DNA of 64,000 bases from Myrica gale (taxonomy: Eukaryota; Streptophyta; Magnoliopsida; Fagales; Myricaceae). The translations under genes were made by a program, and so were the position numbers. A model generated the notes under the pieces. That model ran no database searches and was not told where the DNA came from. It saw only the letters and a list, made by a program, of their open reading frames with translations. The stretch is taken from assembly GCA_963930655.1 (NCBI GenBank), contig OZ005618.1, forward strand, positions 19,247,001 through 19,311,000. Direction: 5' to 3'. Of the stretch, positions 1-12,714 are shown in pieces (the stretch's first letter is position 1; every line of letters starts with the position of its first letter).

Positions 1-2810
1 AAAAACTTCAGCCAATTTGAATGAAAGAAAAATGATTTTCTTTGCACGTGACATGACAATGTTACTCCATAATTTATTTGGAGGTGACATTTTTATCTCA
101 GTAAAATTATTATTTAAAAAATCAATTTTCGTTGAAACTGATGAAGTATTTTAATAAAAAGATTAAGGTGTCTGAATCAAGGGTTGATATTCTTGCAATA
201 ACAAACCTTGTGGATGATAGTTTCTTTTGAGTGCAAGTTGGGCTGACTGGAAAGTAGTTTATGCTTAAAGAAGACCTTCTGGTGAGACCAATTATAATAA
301 CAGAGCTTCAAAATATTACATACAAATATTTTATATCGAATAAATTAATAATGGTTTAAGTGGGAACATATATCCTCAAAATAGAAGTCAACCTTAGAAT
401 CTCCTCCAATAATTTTGTTTTTTTTTTCTTGGTTGGCTGCTTGACGAGGAAAGGCCTGGAGGCTAGCATGAGATTTACGATGGGAATATTATTTAAAGTA
501 GATGCATGCTTAAGATAATGTCATTCTATGAAGAGATGGATTCCTTCACGTCTTAGGACTCAAAGAAAGACATTATATTATATATAATTATTTAATTCGA
601 ACAAACTCCACTTTCCTGCTGGTCATGGGTGTTAATGCGTCACTTATTTTCGAATTTATATATATATATATATATATAGAGCTTCGACGACAATCCTTCC
701 CAAAGACGTGAGTTAAGCTGTTAAGGTGTGGAAAAGGAAATAAATAAATAAACACGCCCTTTCACGCACTGTCCAGGGACTTTCACATTTTATTTACTAA
801 ACCACAAATGTGCAGGGACTTTAACATTTTTTTATTTATAATCCACAAAGTTTTATATCCTTCAACATTGGCTACGAATGTTAGAACTTTTTCCATCTTT
901 TTTTTTTCCTTTTTTTGGGTCAAATTAAATGAAAATAACCCATACGCATGGCATGTCAGTTTTTTGCCCACTTAATTTGCAATTTTAGATATACATAGAC
1001 CAATTTTCATTCAATTTGACGAAAAGTTCATAGAGATTATTGTTAGTGTTAGAGCAAGTGTTAGAACAAATTTCAAGTTAAAAGTAAGTTCAATCGAGTC
1101 GTAATCTTGTTATGATTCAAGTTGTGACATGAAAATGATTATCAAAGAGTTGTTGTTGGTCGATCGTGTGTTCGTCTGTGCTCAAGCGAAGTGGCCACAA
1201 AGAGTTTAATGTTCTTGTGGCTTGCCTTTAAATTGAGCCACATGTCGCAAGGAGTTTGGCTTGGTCTTCGTTTGAACTTGGTTCGAGCGAACTTATTAAT
1301 TTTCACATAAAGAGACTTCATTTGACTGACGCTTTTCTACTTGCTCGAGACAACTTATCACAAACACTTTAGCTTGACCTTAGCTCGAGTGAGATTTTGT
1401 CGGTTTTCAGAAATCTTATCGTTTCATAACCCTATTTGCTCTCAAACTTTAGTTATCCTTTATTTATTTTGAAATGTCGACATCTAACCCTAGGGAGACC
1501 GAATTGAACATTCCATAAACCTCCATTGAGAGATAAAACACACATCTCCATATCTAGATCCATATCCATATTCAAAATTCTTAAATTTTTTTCTCAATCA
1601 ATCGCTTGTTGAAGCATTCAAATATTAGAACAAGTTTGGTTATCGGAGTTTCGATGTTGAAGGACGAATTCGTTCGTGACAAGTTTATAAGAAGAGTTTC
1701 AGAGGTGTAATATTGTTTCCTCTTAGCGTAAGTCTAAGTAGGGTTATTAAGATTATTACATCGGGGTGTCAAAGTTAGTAAATGTGTATACAATGTTGAA
1801 ATCAACATTTATAATGTTTTCTTCTTAGTAGATTTTAGGTAGCGCTGATAGTCCAGAGTGATTTTTCTTTGTAAGAGGTATTCAAAAGTTTTGCACTTCG
1901 TCAACAAAATCTCGATTATTTGTATGATTGATATTTGATTAATTTTTCCACTCCTTATTTTGTCGATTTAGTATTTTTTCATTTTTCAGATCCAGACTTG
2001 AAAGATTTTAATCATGTTTAAAAACTATCGAATTGAATTTTAATTTGGAATAAACACCTATTCAAAATTGTACCTTGAACCCGAAATTAACTTCAAAATG
2101 GTAGTGAACCTTAACTTAGGGATAGTATGTGTGAATTCAAATTCTACAGAGTCTACGACTCCTTGATTTAACTCGATACTTGAATTTTAAAGAGTATCTA
2201 AAATTTGTCGTTGCGCTCTCAATTTAGTCAATGCATTTTCCAACTCGATAGGATGCATTCTCAAACTAATTCAATCATGAAGAGAATTCATTCTAGATAA
2301 AAACCCGGAGTTTTGCCTAGCAAAAGTTGACGGAAAAAGCAATAATTGGCATACATTTATACACTGCATTTGATCTCTTTTTTCCCACTATTGATCACAT
2401 CACCCAACGTGGCTCCACGTTATTGCGGATCCTCCTCCTTCACGTCAACCCACACTCTATTCCGTCCTTACATGGAGGATTACTGGATTAGATTAGTCAA
2501 TACTAATTCCAGCTGGAAATAATCAAATTGGTTTCCAATAGAGTTCTCCATCAGCCCTCTATACAATAATAACTAGATTATTAATCTTCCCGGAAAAAAA
2601 AAAAAAACAAGTGTTTGATTTGTCGTTGCCGTGTTCTAGTCTCATTAATAAATTTTTCTAGTTGAATCAAGTTTGTCAGAATTAGATACACATACGTGGA
2701 GTGTAACAAATGATCCTCTCATTACGAACCGAAATTAAAGACATTAACTTTATAATAATTCAATAGATAGTACAATCATCGCATCGGGAATACATATTAT
2801 TTATGTTAGA

Positions 2811-3856
2811 CAGTGGCGAAATCAGGATCAAAGTTCAGGGGGGTCGAATTCTAAAGACGAAATGACAAAAAAAATTTCTTTATAATGCTAAAAATTGTCT
2901 TACAATTACAATATTAAAAATTAAAGACTAAAAACATTATAAATATTATAATACATGTATCATGTTATGTACTGCGACTGAGAGGTGATAATTGCATCCT
3001 ACGATTTTGCATATTTTGAAAATGTTGCAAAACGACTTCGTTCTCAATATCCATAAAAACATCATGCTCGATGTACACTACACATGTGGAGATGCAAAGT
3101 GAAGTCTCCTGTTCACAATCTCCTCTTAGCCTCTACGAAAAAGTTATAATGATTTTTGTTTTGACTCTTGAAATATAAACCCTTAAATCATAGAAAGATC
3201 TATAAGAAATTCTCTTTAGCTCTTTAGAAAATATTTTTCCCTTAAATCATAGATGACAGCCAATTCCACAAAAGCAAAACAGTACAACAACATATCCCAG
3301 CACTTCCAACAACCCACAACTTAACAACCCACAAAATTCACACATTTCTATTTCATAAAATTCCTAATTCACATATCTCTAATTCACAAAATTCATAAAA
3401 TCTCAAATTCACAAATCCCTAATTCACATATCCTTAATTTCAAAAAATTCATCAAATCCCTAATTCATCAAAAAATCACAACAATATTTTTTTCATAATA
3501 TTCCGAATAATTAAACATGGACTTAACCAACTAGTATTTGTCCTATTATTGATTGCTACTATTATATTTTCTTAGTCCCCAAACAGTCGAATCCTACTTC
3601 TTTAGGTAGTCCCAATTAGTGGAAAATTATAAGCACGGTTCCTAAGCCACGTTTCAGCCATCAAAATACTGCTTGAGACCTCATTAAGGTTTTCAACACT
3701 CACAAGAAACATATATATAGTTGGCCTGGGCCTGAGCCTCAGGGGTATCGGGCCCAGGCCAATTTATTTTTTTTAAAAAAGTAATGAAAAATATTTTTTT
3801 TTGTGGCGTGAGGGGTAGCGGCCGCCCAGGGTCTCTATCCCTTCGTTCCGGCACTG
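2811..3856 (-). mobile_element. Deleted hAT element (ZMYM1-like family) with 8-bp target duplication
   Basis: The element is bounded by ATGTTAGA at 2,803-2,810 and 3,857-3,864. Its ends are CAGTGGCG on the left and, read inward on the other strand, CAGTGCCG on the right, which is the usual hAT terminus. The paralogous site in copy B near 11,888 carries only one target copy. Inside are a short transposase C-terminus on the minus strand (2,965-3,078), an AATTCACA-rich simple region near 3,320-3,480, and a GC-rich self-complementary stretch near the right end. The element is 1,046 bp and cannot encode a transposase. Confidence 0.85.
2965..3078 (-). pseudogene. hAT transposase C-terminal remnant
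   Basis: An open stretch of 37 codons ends at a TAA. It reads VYIEHDVFMDIENEV then QHFQNMQNRRMQL, which resembles the very C-terminus of plant hAT transposases annotated as zinc finger MYM-type protein 1-like. The DNA upstream on the same strand is not readable as transposase, so this is a fragment left after internal deletion. Confidence 0.65.
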
Positions 3857-3899
3857 ATGTTAGATAGACCTTCCACCATATAGATGTAGTAATTAAGCT

Positions 3900-5930
3900 T
3901 TATATATATATAATAAACTTAGCGGAACTTATGTATTTAGGGAAACATTCACGCATGATCCGTGCAAAATATTTTCATTAATTAGAAATGTCACACCAAA
4001 ATAGAGTAACGAGCAAGAAAAAAAATACGACTCTCCAACTTATAGCTAACAGAAGTTTTTGGTTTACGACTATAGGATTTAGACTTCGTGCTAGGGTAAC
4101 ATGGGAGAAGATCGTGACCCGAGATTCCTACAGATGCACCTTTGTTTCAAAATATAGGTTTGAGGATCATGTCACAGCTGAGCTTGACCTCGTACCTTCT
4201 CAAGCATATTATAAGTTTCTCTCCCTCCTAGCTTCCTCTTTCTGAAAAGGTATTTAAGATTACGTGTAATTTCATAATTCACTCTTTAATTATAGTTCAA
4301 TTGCAATATCGCTCTGATATACGTCTTCTAACTTTTGAAAATCATCAATATATGTCTCCGTCCAAATCGACCTTTAAATTTGACGGAAACATCGGCCTAT
4401 AAAAATTGACCAAGATAACCTTCTAAGACAAAATTACTAACAATATTAAAAAATGATATTAAAAAATAATTTTTTTAAATAAAACTAATAATATTCTATT
4501 TAAGTAATCTATATCTTTTTTGAATTCATTTTTCAAATATTTATTTATTTTTTGAAATTTTTTTGGATGGCATTTAGATCATTATACATGCGATTCCGTC
4601 TGACTTGACTCTATGATTTGGACGGGGTGTACATTGATGATTTTTGAAAATTAGAGAACGTAAATCTTCATTTTTATTGTTAAGAGAGATGAATTTACAA
4701 TTGGCTCATAATTAAAGGAGGGATGATAATACAACTTATGATTATTTATAATTTTCTGCTCAATTATATTTTTCATAAATTCTAATAAATTTTATAAAAA
4801 TAATATTTAGGGGATGTTCGGCCAAACAAAATATTTAGAATTTGTTTGAATTCTCAGAATACAAAATATTCTACAACCAAAAATCATTTTTAACCCTACA
4901 TACAAATAACTATAACACGCATATTAATAAAGTTAACCTCACGTAAAAATTCTCAAAACACAACAAAAATCTTAAAAATACAACATAACCGAACAACACC
5001 TTCGAAACTCAATCAAATCATAGAGCACTGTGCCATTTCTAGGGAAGCAGAATGCGGTGGGACTTGCCAAAAGAGGTAACATGTGGTGCAGATAGAGGGG
5101 ACCCTAGAGTGACCTTTTCCATGTTGGGACTTGGGGTGTGGGTCTATATGGGGACGGTTTGTGCTTTGGTTTCCGCGTGGGGGCCTAGATCAGATCTCTA
5201 GTGTTAAGTACACAAGACTTCTTTCCTTGTCTTTTTTTGTTTTTTTTCTAAGTTCTTTCCTTGTCTTTACTCTTTAGAACTGCAGGGGAATCAGGAGATT
5301 CATGACTCGAATTAAGACGTGCTCCAAGTGCCAACAAGCAATCCCTAATGATGTCGCAAGGGATGATTCTCATCTCAATCATTTATCAAAGTTTAAATAG
5401 ACATGTTCCATTGTTAAGTTCATTATTATGTATTTCAAACAACGAATATATAGAAGTAATTAGAATTATTAAGATTCTGATAAACAATTCCTATAAAAGA
5501 ATATCGCTTATTTTCTGGTTTTTTTTATATACAAAAAATTATAAAATGAAAAAATAAAAACATTCTACGTTCTTCGAGGTTTTTAATGCTTTGCATTTTA
5601 AATAATTATTTTTATCACGTTAGATCTACAAACTATTAATTTCAGACATTTTACACTTGCTATTTGAAAATTTTGAATGGGACGGTCTCTGTGGTCTCTT
5701 TTTTAGACATAATGGTCATTTCATCTATTAAAAATTAGTTCACTAACGGGGAGATGATTCATTATAGGCTATCCGATCTTGATCTTCACCCTTAATTCAT
5801 ATCGGTCTTCCGTTAAATGTGTGAAAAATTGCATCACATGGACCTTCTCGTTCAAAGTTGTACCAAAAGACTAATTTATTAACAATCAATATTATACGGA
5901 CTGTAGCACTAATTAAATCTTTCTATTTTT
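3900..5930. other. Unique AT-rich spacer between the two duplicated copies
   Basis: No supported gene. An 85-codon open frame at 3,988-4,245 has no recognisable similarity. The spacer contains the MITE at 4,810-5,000. A GC-richer stretch at 5,040-5,200 has no coding signal I can support. Confidence 0.5.
4810..5000 (+). mobile_element. MITE, family with GTTCGG termini, copy 1
   Basis: The 191-bp segment begins GGGGATGTTCGGCCAAAC and ends CCGAACAACACC, so its ends are inverted. Its interior matches the segment at 55,466-55,651 on the opposite strand almost end to end, for example the shared tract around TGAGGTTAACTTTATT. It has no coding capacity. Target duplication is unclear. Confidence 0.75.
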
Positions 5931-6902
5931 ATGCGTGGAATGACGATGTTACCCCAAAATTGGTTTGACAGTGACATTTTTGTGTGAATAAAATTGTCAT
6001 TACTCAAGTAAAAAAAATCAACTTCGATTGAAACTGGCAGAATATTTTAATAGAAGGAATAAAATATCTGATTCAATAGTAGTATTCTCGCATTACAGTC
6101 ACCAAATCTCCTTTTATCAGAAGCTATAGCATACCTAGTGATGCTCGAGTGTGGAAATTTTTGGTATTGAGATTTGTTAAGTATTATTGTTTGTGAAAAA
6201 GTTACGAGAGTTGGTGAAAAAGTGAAGAAAAAAAAATTAATAAATATTATAATAATAAAAAATTATTTAATAAATATTTTAATATTAATCCCAAATAATT
6301 GGGATCAAAGTCACTTGTGGATGATTGTTTCTTTTGAGTGCAAGTTGGGTTAAGATCAGCTGAAAGGTTGGGAGTGACTGGAAAGTGGTTGTATGGGTTA
6401 AGGCAGACCTTCGGGTGAGACCAATTAATTATGATAATAAAAGTTTCAAAATCTTACATACAATATTTTATATCCAAGAAATTAATAATGGGATAATTGG
6501 GAACATCCATCCTTAAAATAGATATAAACCTGATTTTTAAGTCAACCTTAGAATCTCCTCCAATAATTTTGTTTTTTCTTGGTTAGCTCCTTGACGGGGA
6601 AAAGGCCAGAGGCTAGCCTGAGATTTACGATGGGAATATTATTTTTAAGTAGATGATTAAGATAATACCATTCAATGAAGTGATGGATTCCTTCACGTCT
6701 TGGGACTCAAAGAGAGACATTATATTATATTATATATATATATATATTATAATTATTTAATTCGAACAAACTCCACTTTCCTGCTGGTCGTGGGTGTTAA
6801 TGCGTCACTTATTTTCGAATTTGTTTTATATATAGCTTCGTCAATCCTTCAGTGAGTTAAGGTGTGAGAAAGGAAATAAATAAATAAACACGCCTTTTCA
6901 CC

Positions 6903-7085
6903 AAAGGTGGCGTTTGTTTCCCCAATTAATCGGGGTTCGAAATTTCCAACAAAACAAACACACTCTAAAATTTTTAACTTTTACACACACACACTACTTT
7001 TCACAAACCCCAATAAATCTCAATAAAGAAAAGATTCCCAAAATTTCGGGAATATTCCCCGAAATTTCCACAAACAAACACTTTA
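6903..7085. mobile_element. MITE, family with GTTTGTTTG termini, copy 1
   Basis: Starts near GGTGGCGTTTGTTTCC and ends near CACAAACAAACACTT, giving inverted ends. The internal tract CCCAAAATTTCGGGAATATTCC and the preceding CAATAAATCTCAATAAAG are shared with the MITE at 11,265-11,425. It is absent from copy A at the matching place. The exact borders are uncertain. Confidence 0.6.
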
Positions 7086-7141
7086 ATATCACAAAGTTTT
7101 AGATCTCTTTTTAATAAACCACAACGTTTTTTATTTATAAA

Positions 7142-8754
7142 GGAAAATTAACATTTTAGTCCTTAAGTTTACACACTTTTACGTTTTAGTTTTTAGAATT
7201 CAAATTTTAAATCTAAAGCTTTTGGGTTTAGATTTTTTTACAAAATTGTCCTTCTGTCAGGGATCCGTTAGTTTCCCTAACAGAAGGTCACATCAGCTGA
7301 CAACTCAGCAGCTGATGTGGCAATAAAAATTGACAGTTTAGTCCTTAAGTTTTAAGTCGTTTTATTTTTTAGTCCTTAGGTTTAATTTTTTAAAATTTTA
7401 GTCCTTCAGTTTACATTTTCTGACAAAATGGTAATTCCATCAAGAATTACTGTTCAAATTTTGAAGTACAAATTTTGACCTTGAATATTGAATAATAACA
7501 TGTCATTTTTAGTATTGGCAATTTTAATAACACATTTAATAGGACTAAAACAATTCAAAATTCAATTTAAATCCTCGAAAATCTAAAAGTTAAAAATATA
7601 TTTATTTTTTAAAAAATAAAGAGAATATGAGTGTTTTCTCCTCTTTTAGTATTTTCAAATTCTTTCTTGTCTATATATATTTTGTATTATCTCTACAATA
7701 TCTAGTGTCTGCATACTCAATTTTTAACAACTATAAATGCGTCTTATATATTTTTAAGTAAAAAAAATTTGAAAATATTTTTCAGAATTTTAATTTTATT
7801 TCTATAAAAAAAAAATAATATACAAAAACAAATATTATAATAATAATATAATATGGTCTATGAATTAGGCCTTATAGGTCTTTGATTTTCTTTGTAAAAT
7901 ACGATCTTACTTCCACATTACGAGGGCATGTGCGAGGATCAAACCAATTAAAGAATTTTACATTATTATTATAGTATTTATTTTTGTATATTATTTACTT
8001 TTTTATATAAATACAATTAAAATTATGAAAAATATTTTTAATTTTTTTTACTTAAGAATATATAAGACGCAATTATAGTTGTTAAAAATTGAGTATTCAA
8101 ACACTAGACAAGAAATTGAATTTTGAATTTTTTTAGTTCTATTAAATGTGTTATTAAAATTGTCAATACTAAAAATGACATGTTATTATTCAATATTCAA
8201 AGCCAAAATTTTTATTTCAAAATTTGAACAGTAATTCTTGATGGAATGACCATTTAGTCAAAAAATGTAAACTGAAGGACTAAAATTTTAAAAAAATTAA
8301 ACATAAGGACTAAAAAATAAAACGACTTAAAACTGAAGGACTAAACTGTCAATTTTTATTGCCACATCAGCTTCTGAGTTGTCAGCTGATGTGGCCTTCC
8401 GTTTTCAATATTCAAGGCCAAAATTTGTATTTCAAAATTTGAACAGTAATTCTTGATGGAATGACCATTTAGTCAAAAAATGTAAACTGAAGGACTAAAA
8501 TTTAAAAAAATTAAACCTAAGGACTAAAAAATAAAACGACTTAAAACTTAAGAACTAAACTGTCAATTTTTATTGCCACATCAACTTCTGAGTTGTCAGC
8601 TAATATGGCCTTCCGTTGGGGAAACTAATGGATCCCTGACGGAAGGACCTTTTTGTAAAAAAATGTAAACCCAAGGGCTTTATATTTAAAATTTGAAAAC
8701 TAAGGACTACAACATAAAAGTGTGTAAACCTAAGGACTAAAATGTCAATTTCTC
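7142..8754. mobile_element. Non-autonomous Mutator-like element with long inverted repeats
   Basis: Flanked by the 9-bp direct repeat ATTTATAAA (7,133-7,141 and 8,755-8,763), the target size typical of Mutator-like elements. The matching site in copy A at 834-842 has a single ATTTATAAT and no insert. The left end reads GGAAAATTAACATTTTAGTC and the right end, inverted, reads GAGAAATTGACATTTTAGTC; the two arms stay complementary for several hundred bases (about 7,142-7,760 against 8,090-8,754). The right arm has an extra partial copy at about 8,398-8,640. There is no transposase. Confidence 0.88.
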
Positions 8755-11264
8755 ATTTATAAACCACAAAGTTTTATATCCTTCAATATTGGCTACTAAT
8801 GTTAGACCTTTTTCCATCTTTCTTTATTTTTTTTTCAACAAATTAAATGAAAATTAACCCATATGCATGGCATGTCAGTTTTTTGCCCTCTTAATTTACA
8901 TATGTAGAGATCCCATCAAGGACATTCTTATCAATTCATTACACTATTTGGAGACATTATCATCATTTTAGATGTACATAGACAAATTTTTGTCTAATTT
9001 GACAAAAAAAAGATAGAGATTATTGTTAATGTTAGCGTAAGGGTTGAAAAAATGACATGTTAAAAGTAAGTCCAATCGAGTTGTAATCTTGTTATGATTC
9101 AAGTTGTGACATGAAGATGATGATTAAAGAGTTGTTGTTGGCCTGCCTTTAACTTGAGTCAGAGGATCACAAGGAGTTTGGCTTGGCCTTTGTTTGATTT
9201 TGGCTCAAGCGAACTTACTGATTTTCACATAAAGATGCTTTCGACTGATGCTCACCTGCTTGCTCAAGACAACTTGTCACAAAGACATTACGTCGACCTT
9301 AACTTGAGTGAGATTTTGTCAATTTTCAAAAATCTTATCTTTTCATAATCCTACTTGCTCTTAAACTCTAGGTATCCTTTATTTATTTTGAAATGTCTGA
9401 CATCAAAGCCTAGGGATACCGAATTGAACATTCTCTGAACATGTATTGAGAGATAAAAAATACATCTCTAGATCCAGATCCAGATCCATATGCAAAATTC
9501 TTAAAAAAAAATTTCTCAATCAGTCACCACAAAACCATCATTCCTTGTTGAAGCATTCAAAATTCGAAACGAATTTGGTTACCAGAGTTTCGGTGTTGAA
9601 GAATGAATTCATTCGTGACGAGTCCATAAAAAGAGTCTCAAAGGTTCAAGATTGTTTCCGCTTGGTGCAGGTCTGAGTATGATTATTCGAATTATGACAT
9701 CGGGGTGTCAATGTTAGCAAATGGGTTTGCAGTGTCTAAATGATCCTTTATAATGTTTTCTTCTTAGTGGATTTTAGGTTGCGTGAATAGCCTAGATTGA
9801 TTTTTTTTTCAAGAGGTATTCAAAAGTTTTACACTTTGTCAACAAAATCTCATCTCTTTGAGTGTTTGGTGTTTGATTTATTTTTTCACTCCTTATTTTG
9901 TTGATTTAGTATTTTACATTTTTCAGATCTAGACTTAATAGATTTTGATCATGTTTAAAAACTATTGCATTAAATTTTAATTAGGATTAAACACATATTC
10001 ATCCCCTTCTATGTGTTAATTGGATCCAAACCTCTATTTTCAAGTATAAAGTGTGTAACATTGGTAATTGTTTGGTGAAAATGTATAGATATCTCAAAAC
10101 ACTAAGCAAAAACTTCAATGCAATCGCCCAGATTATAGTACCAATATAATTTTTAGTTATAAACTACTAATTTCGTTACATTTTGCCTTCAATCTATGAA
10201 AATTCCCAGTTGTTTACACTTTAATCTTACTGTAGGTTGAGACGAGTGAAAAATGAGTTTTGATAGTTACAAGATGAAGCATGATGAACTTAAAACTTAA
10301 TTACCGCCACAGTTCTTGTGGTATTGATTTTTAACAAATCAATCTCCGAAATACAACTTTGGATTGGCCGGTCCCTATAGTCTATTTTTAAGCATGTGGG
10401 TTCTTTCGTCCATAAAAAATTAATCAATTTATAGAAGATTCACATGGGTCAGTATTAGACCTCGTTCCCATTGTGGGCTAATTTTTTATAGATAAAAAGA
10501 CACACATGTCTACAAATAGATCACAGGACCGACTCGTTCAAAGTTTTACCTTAAATATTGATCTGTTAAAAGTCAATATTGTAGGGATGATAGCGGTAAT
10601 TAAGCCTGAAATTAACTGGACCTTTTTTTTTTCCTTGGCAACTTGGGGGAAATTGGGAATGGTAGTGAACCTTAACTTAGATGTGGTGGGTGTGTGTTTT
10701 GAATTCTACCGTCTACTAGCGACTCCTTGAACTTTAAGGCTTATTCAAGTATATAAAGTTTGTGCTTGCACTCTCAATCTAGTCAATGCACTTTCCAAGT
10801 ACATCGGATCCATTCTCAAACTAATTCAATCATGAAGCGAATTCATTCTAGATAAAACCCGGAGATTTGCCTGGCAAAGCCTTCCGAGTTGACGGAAAAA
10901 GCAATTGGCATACATTTATACAATGTACGCTTTTGATCCTTTTCCCACTATTGATCGCCCAACGTGGCTCCACGTTATTGCGGATCCTCCTTCACGTCAA
11001 CCCAAACTTTTTTCCGTCCTTATAACATGTTGGATTAGATTAGTCAATACAAATCCAGCTGGAAATAATCAAATTGGTTTCTAGAAGAGTTATACATTAG
11101 CCCTCTATACATAATAACTAGAATATTAATCTTTCCAAAAAAAAACAAGTGTTTGATCTGTAGTTGCGTTTTTAGTCCCATTAATAAAATTTTTCGGCTG
11201 TTCGAATCCAATACACAAAAAGTTCGAATGTAACAAATGTTCCTCTCGTTATTAAAAGAAATTA

Positions 11265-11425
11265 GGGTATGTTTGAGACCCCAAATATTTGGGGTCTCAA
11301 CAAATCGGACAAACCAAACAAATTTCAAAATTTTTATCTTTCACAAACCCCAATAAATCTCAATAAAGTAAAGATTCCCAAAATTTCGGGAATATTCCCC
11401 AAAAATTTGGCAAACAAACATCCCC
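11265..11425. mobile_element. MITE, family with GTTTGTTTG termini, copy 2
   Basis: The segment begins GGGTATGTTTGAGACCCC and ends GCAAACAAACATCCCC and is flanked by TA on both sides. Copy A at about 2,731-2,737 has the unoccupied sequence GAAATTAAAGAC. This gives a clean empty site and supports a TA target for the family. It is 161 bp with no coding capacity. Confidence 0.75.
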
Positions 11426-11534
11426 TAAAGGCATAAATTTATGACAATTCAATGGATAGCACAGCCATCTAATCGGGAATGCATCAATTAATTTTTTTTT
11501 TATAGGGGTACAAATAGAATAGCCTATTTATACA

Positions 11535-11668
11535 TAATGGTAAATGTTGTCAGAGTACGCTTAACCTCTGGATTTGAAATCACTGGTTATATACCTTGTA
11601 TTGGCCATAATTTACATGAATATTCTGTAATCTCAGTAAGAGGGAGAAGGGTTGAGGAATCAGTCAGA
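11535..11668 (+). pseudogene. rps12: Plastid rps12 fragment in nuclear DNA (NUPT)
   Basis: The frame reads [16 protein letters not shown], then GHNLHEYSV, then VRGRRV. This is the middle of plastid ribosomal protein S12, where the usual text has [23 protein letters not shown]. The start is a fortuitous ATG and the reading frame leaves S12 after about 43 residues. The similarity is to the plastid rather than the mitochondrial gene, because the mitochondrial protein differs strongly over RLTSGFEI. The fragment lies inside the 11,490-11,880 interval that is absent from copy A, so it arrived after the duplication. Confidence 0.8.
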
Positions 11669-12638
11669 GGGGATTTCTCGATCAATGATGAGGCTTTGGC
11701 ACAATTGTCACACAGAACACGAACACACAAGCACAAAAAGAAGAGTTTTTAGCACAAGTAACTTGATTAGGAGAACCCTAATTTCCAGGTTAACAGAGCT
11801 TAACTGCCATTCTTTAGTCTTATCACACTAAACTGCTATTCCAATAAGAACGAGACGGAGCACGATAACCATATTATAATGTCTATGTTGTTAGATAGAT
11901 CCTTCACCATATAGATGTTTCGTATTCGTATTTTGCTTGCACGGGCAACCAACAATGACGGAGAGCCATATCTTCGAATTATGCGTGTAGTACTTCTCAA
12001 AAAATTGTCAGGATCTCTCTTTTGAGGTGGCTTTAGCTTAGGAGGTGATGCAATCGGCCAATTCTCTTTAAAAACCATGTGAGATTATATAGGTTTAATT
12101 TATTTCATTGATATATGAGGTATTGTTGAATCTCAAATTGATTCGTAGGGTATGTTTCATCTTATACTTGTGCAAGTGGAATTCATCGTGTTTTCGAATT
12201 GTCATTTTGTCAACTCGAGTAACTTTATAAATAAATAAAATTACATGTGAATAATGGAGACACGTGCCAATCAACTACCAATAACCACGCATAAAAGAAT
12301 TTGAACAAAAATTAATAGGGACCTGTATACGTGGGACGCTGGGAGATTTGACAAATGATCGTGGCATGTTGGGTGATTTGACAATTAGTAGTAACAGTAG
12401 GTATTGAAAATTAATTCATACATGTCCTCGTTAGTCAAGTGATTATTTTTTGTTTCCCGGGTTACAAAAGTTGACGTAATGACTATTTCAATAAAAAAAA
12501 ATTGGGACTAATTCAAAAGAAAACATATCTTTAAGAAAATAAAATATTTGAATAAATATTATAACTAAAAAGAATAATTTTATAAAAAAAATTATAATTT
12601 TTTAATCAGCTTCAAAATTAAGTCAAACAACACATTAG

Positions 12639-12640
<2 letters not shown>
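11669..12640. other. Gene-free AT-rich DNA
   Basis: The end of copy B (to 11,917) and unique sequence. I see no supported gene, RNA or bounded element. An 80-codon minus open frame at 11,836-12,078 has no recognisable similarity. Confidence 0.45.

Positions 12641-12680
<40 letters not shown>
12641..12680. repeat. (TA)n microsatellite
   Basis: About 40 bp of uninterrupted AT dinucleotides. Shorter TA runs occur near 658-679, 3,900-3,911, 6,731-6,748 and 28,022-28,040. Confidence 0.95.
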
Positions 12681-12682
<2 letters not shown>

Positions 12683-12714
12683 CCAAAATATTAGACAAAA
12701 ATATATTTGGGAGA

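Larger units (their letters stand above)
1..3893 (+). repeat. Copy A of an old tandem segmental duplication
   Basis: Long stretches match 5,935-11,917 in the same order and orientation: about 150-480 with 5,960-6,610, 600-760 with 6,770-6,890, 830-970 with 8,755-8,890, 1,000-2,000 with 8,965-9,960, 2,095-2,620 with 10,655-11,160, and 3,857-3,893 with 11,885-11,917. Identity judged by eye is high but with many substitutions and short indels, so the event is not recent. I see no conserved reading frame across the two copies. The part at 1,150-1,800 has the look of a decayed LTR, but I cannot prove it. The left boundary may lie outside the window. Confidence 0.8.
5935..11917 (+). repeat. Copy B of the tandem segmental duplication, enlarged by insertions
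   Basis: This copy follows copy A in order but is interrupted at about 6,110-6,305, 6,903-7,085, 7,142-8,754, 11,265-11,425 and 11,490-11,880 by sequence absent from A. Subtracting these leaves a unit close in length to copy A without its own hAT. No gene is supported; small open frames such as those at 9,154-9,348, 9,446-9,676 and 10,506-10,730 are not conserved as proteins in copy A. Confidence 0.8.

Noticed and set aside
1150..1800. Possible LTR within copy A (and 9,100-9,750 in copy B)
   Set aside because: It has the look of LTR sequence but no primer-binding site, terminal TG-CA pair or target duplication could be fixed.
3988..4245. 85-codon open frame in the spacer
   Set aside because: No recognisable motif and no support from neighbouring sequence; likely chance.
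6914..7102. 62-codon open frame
   Set aside because: It lies in the MITE at 6,903-7,085 and has no protein similarity.
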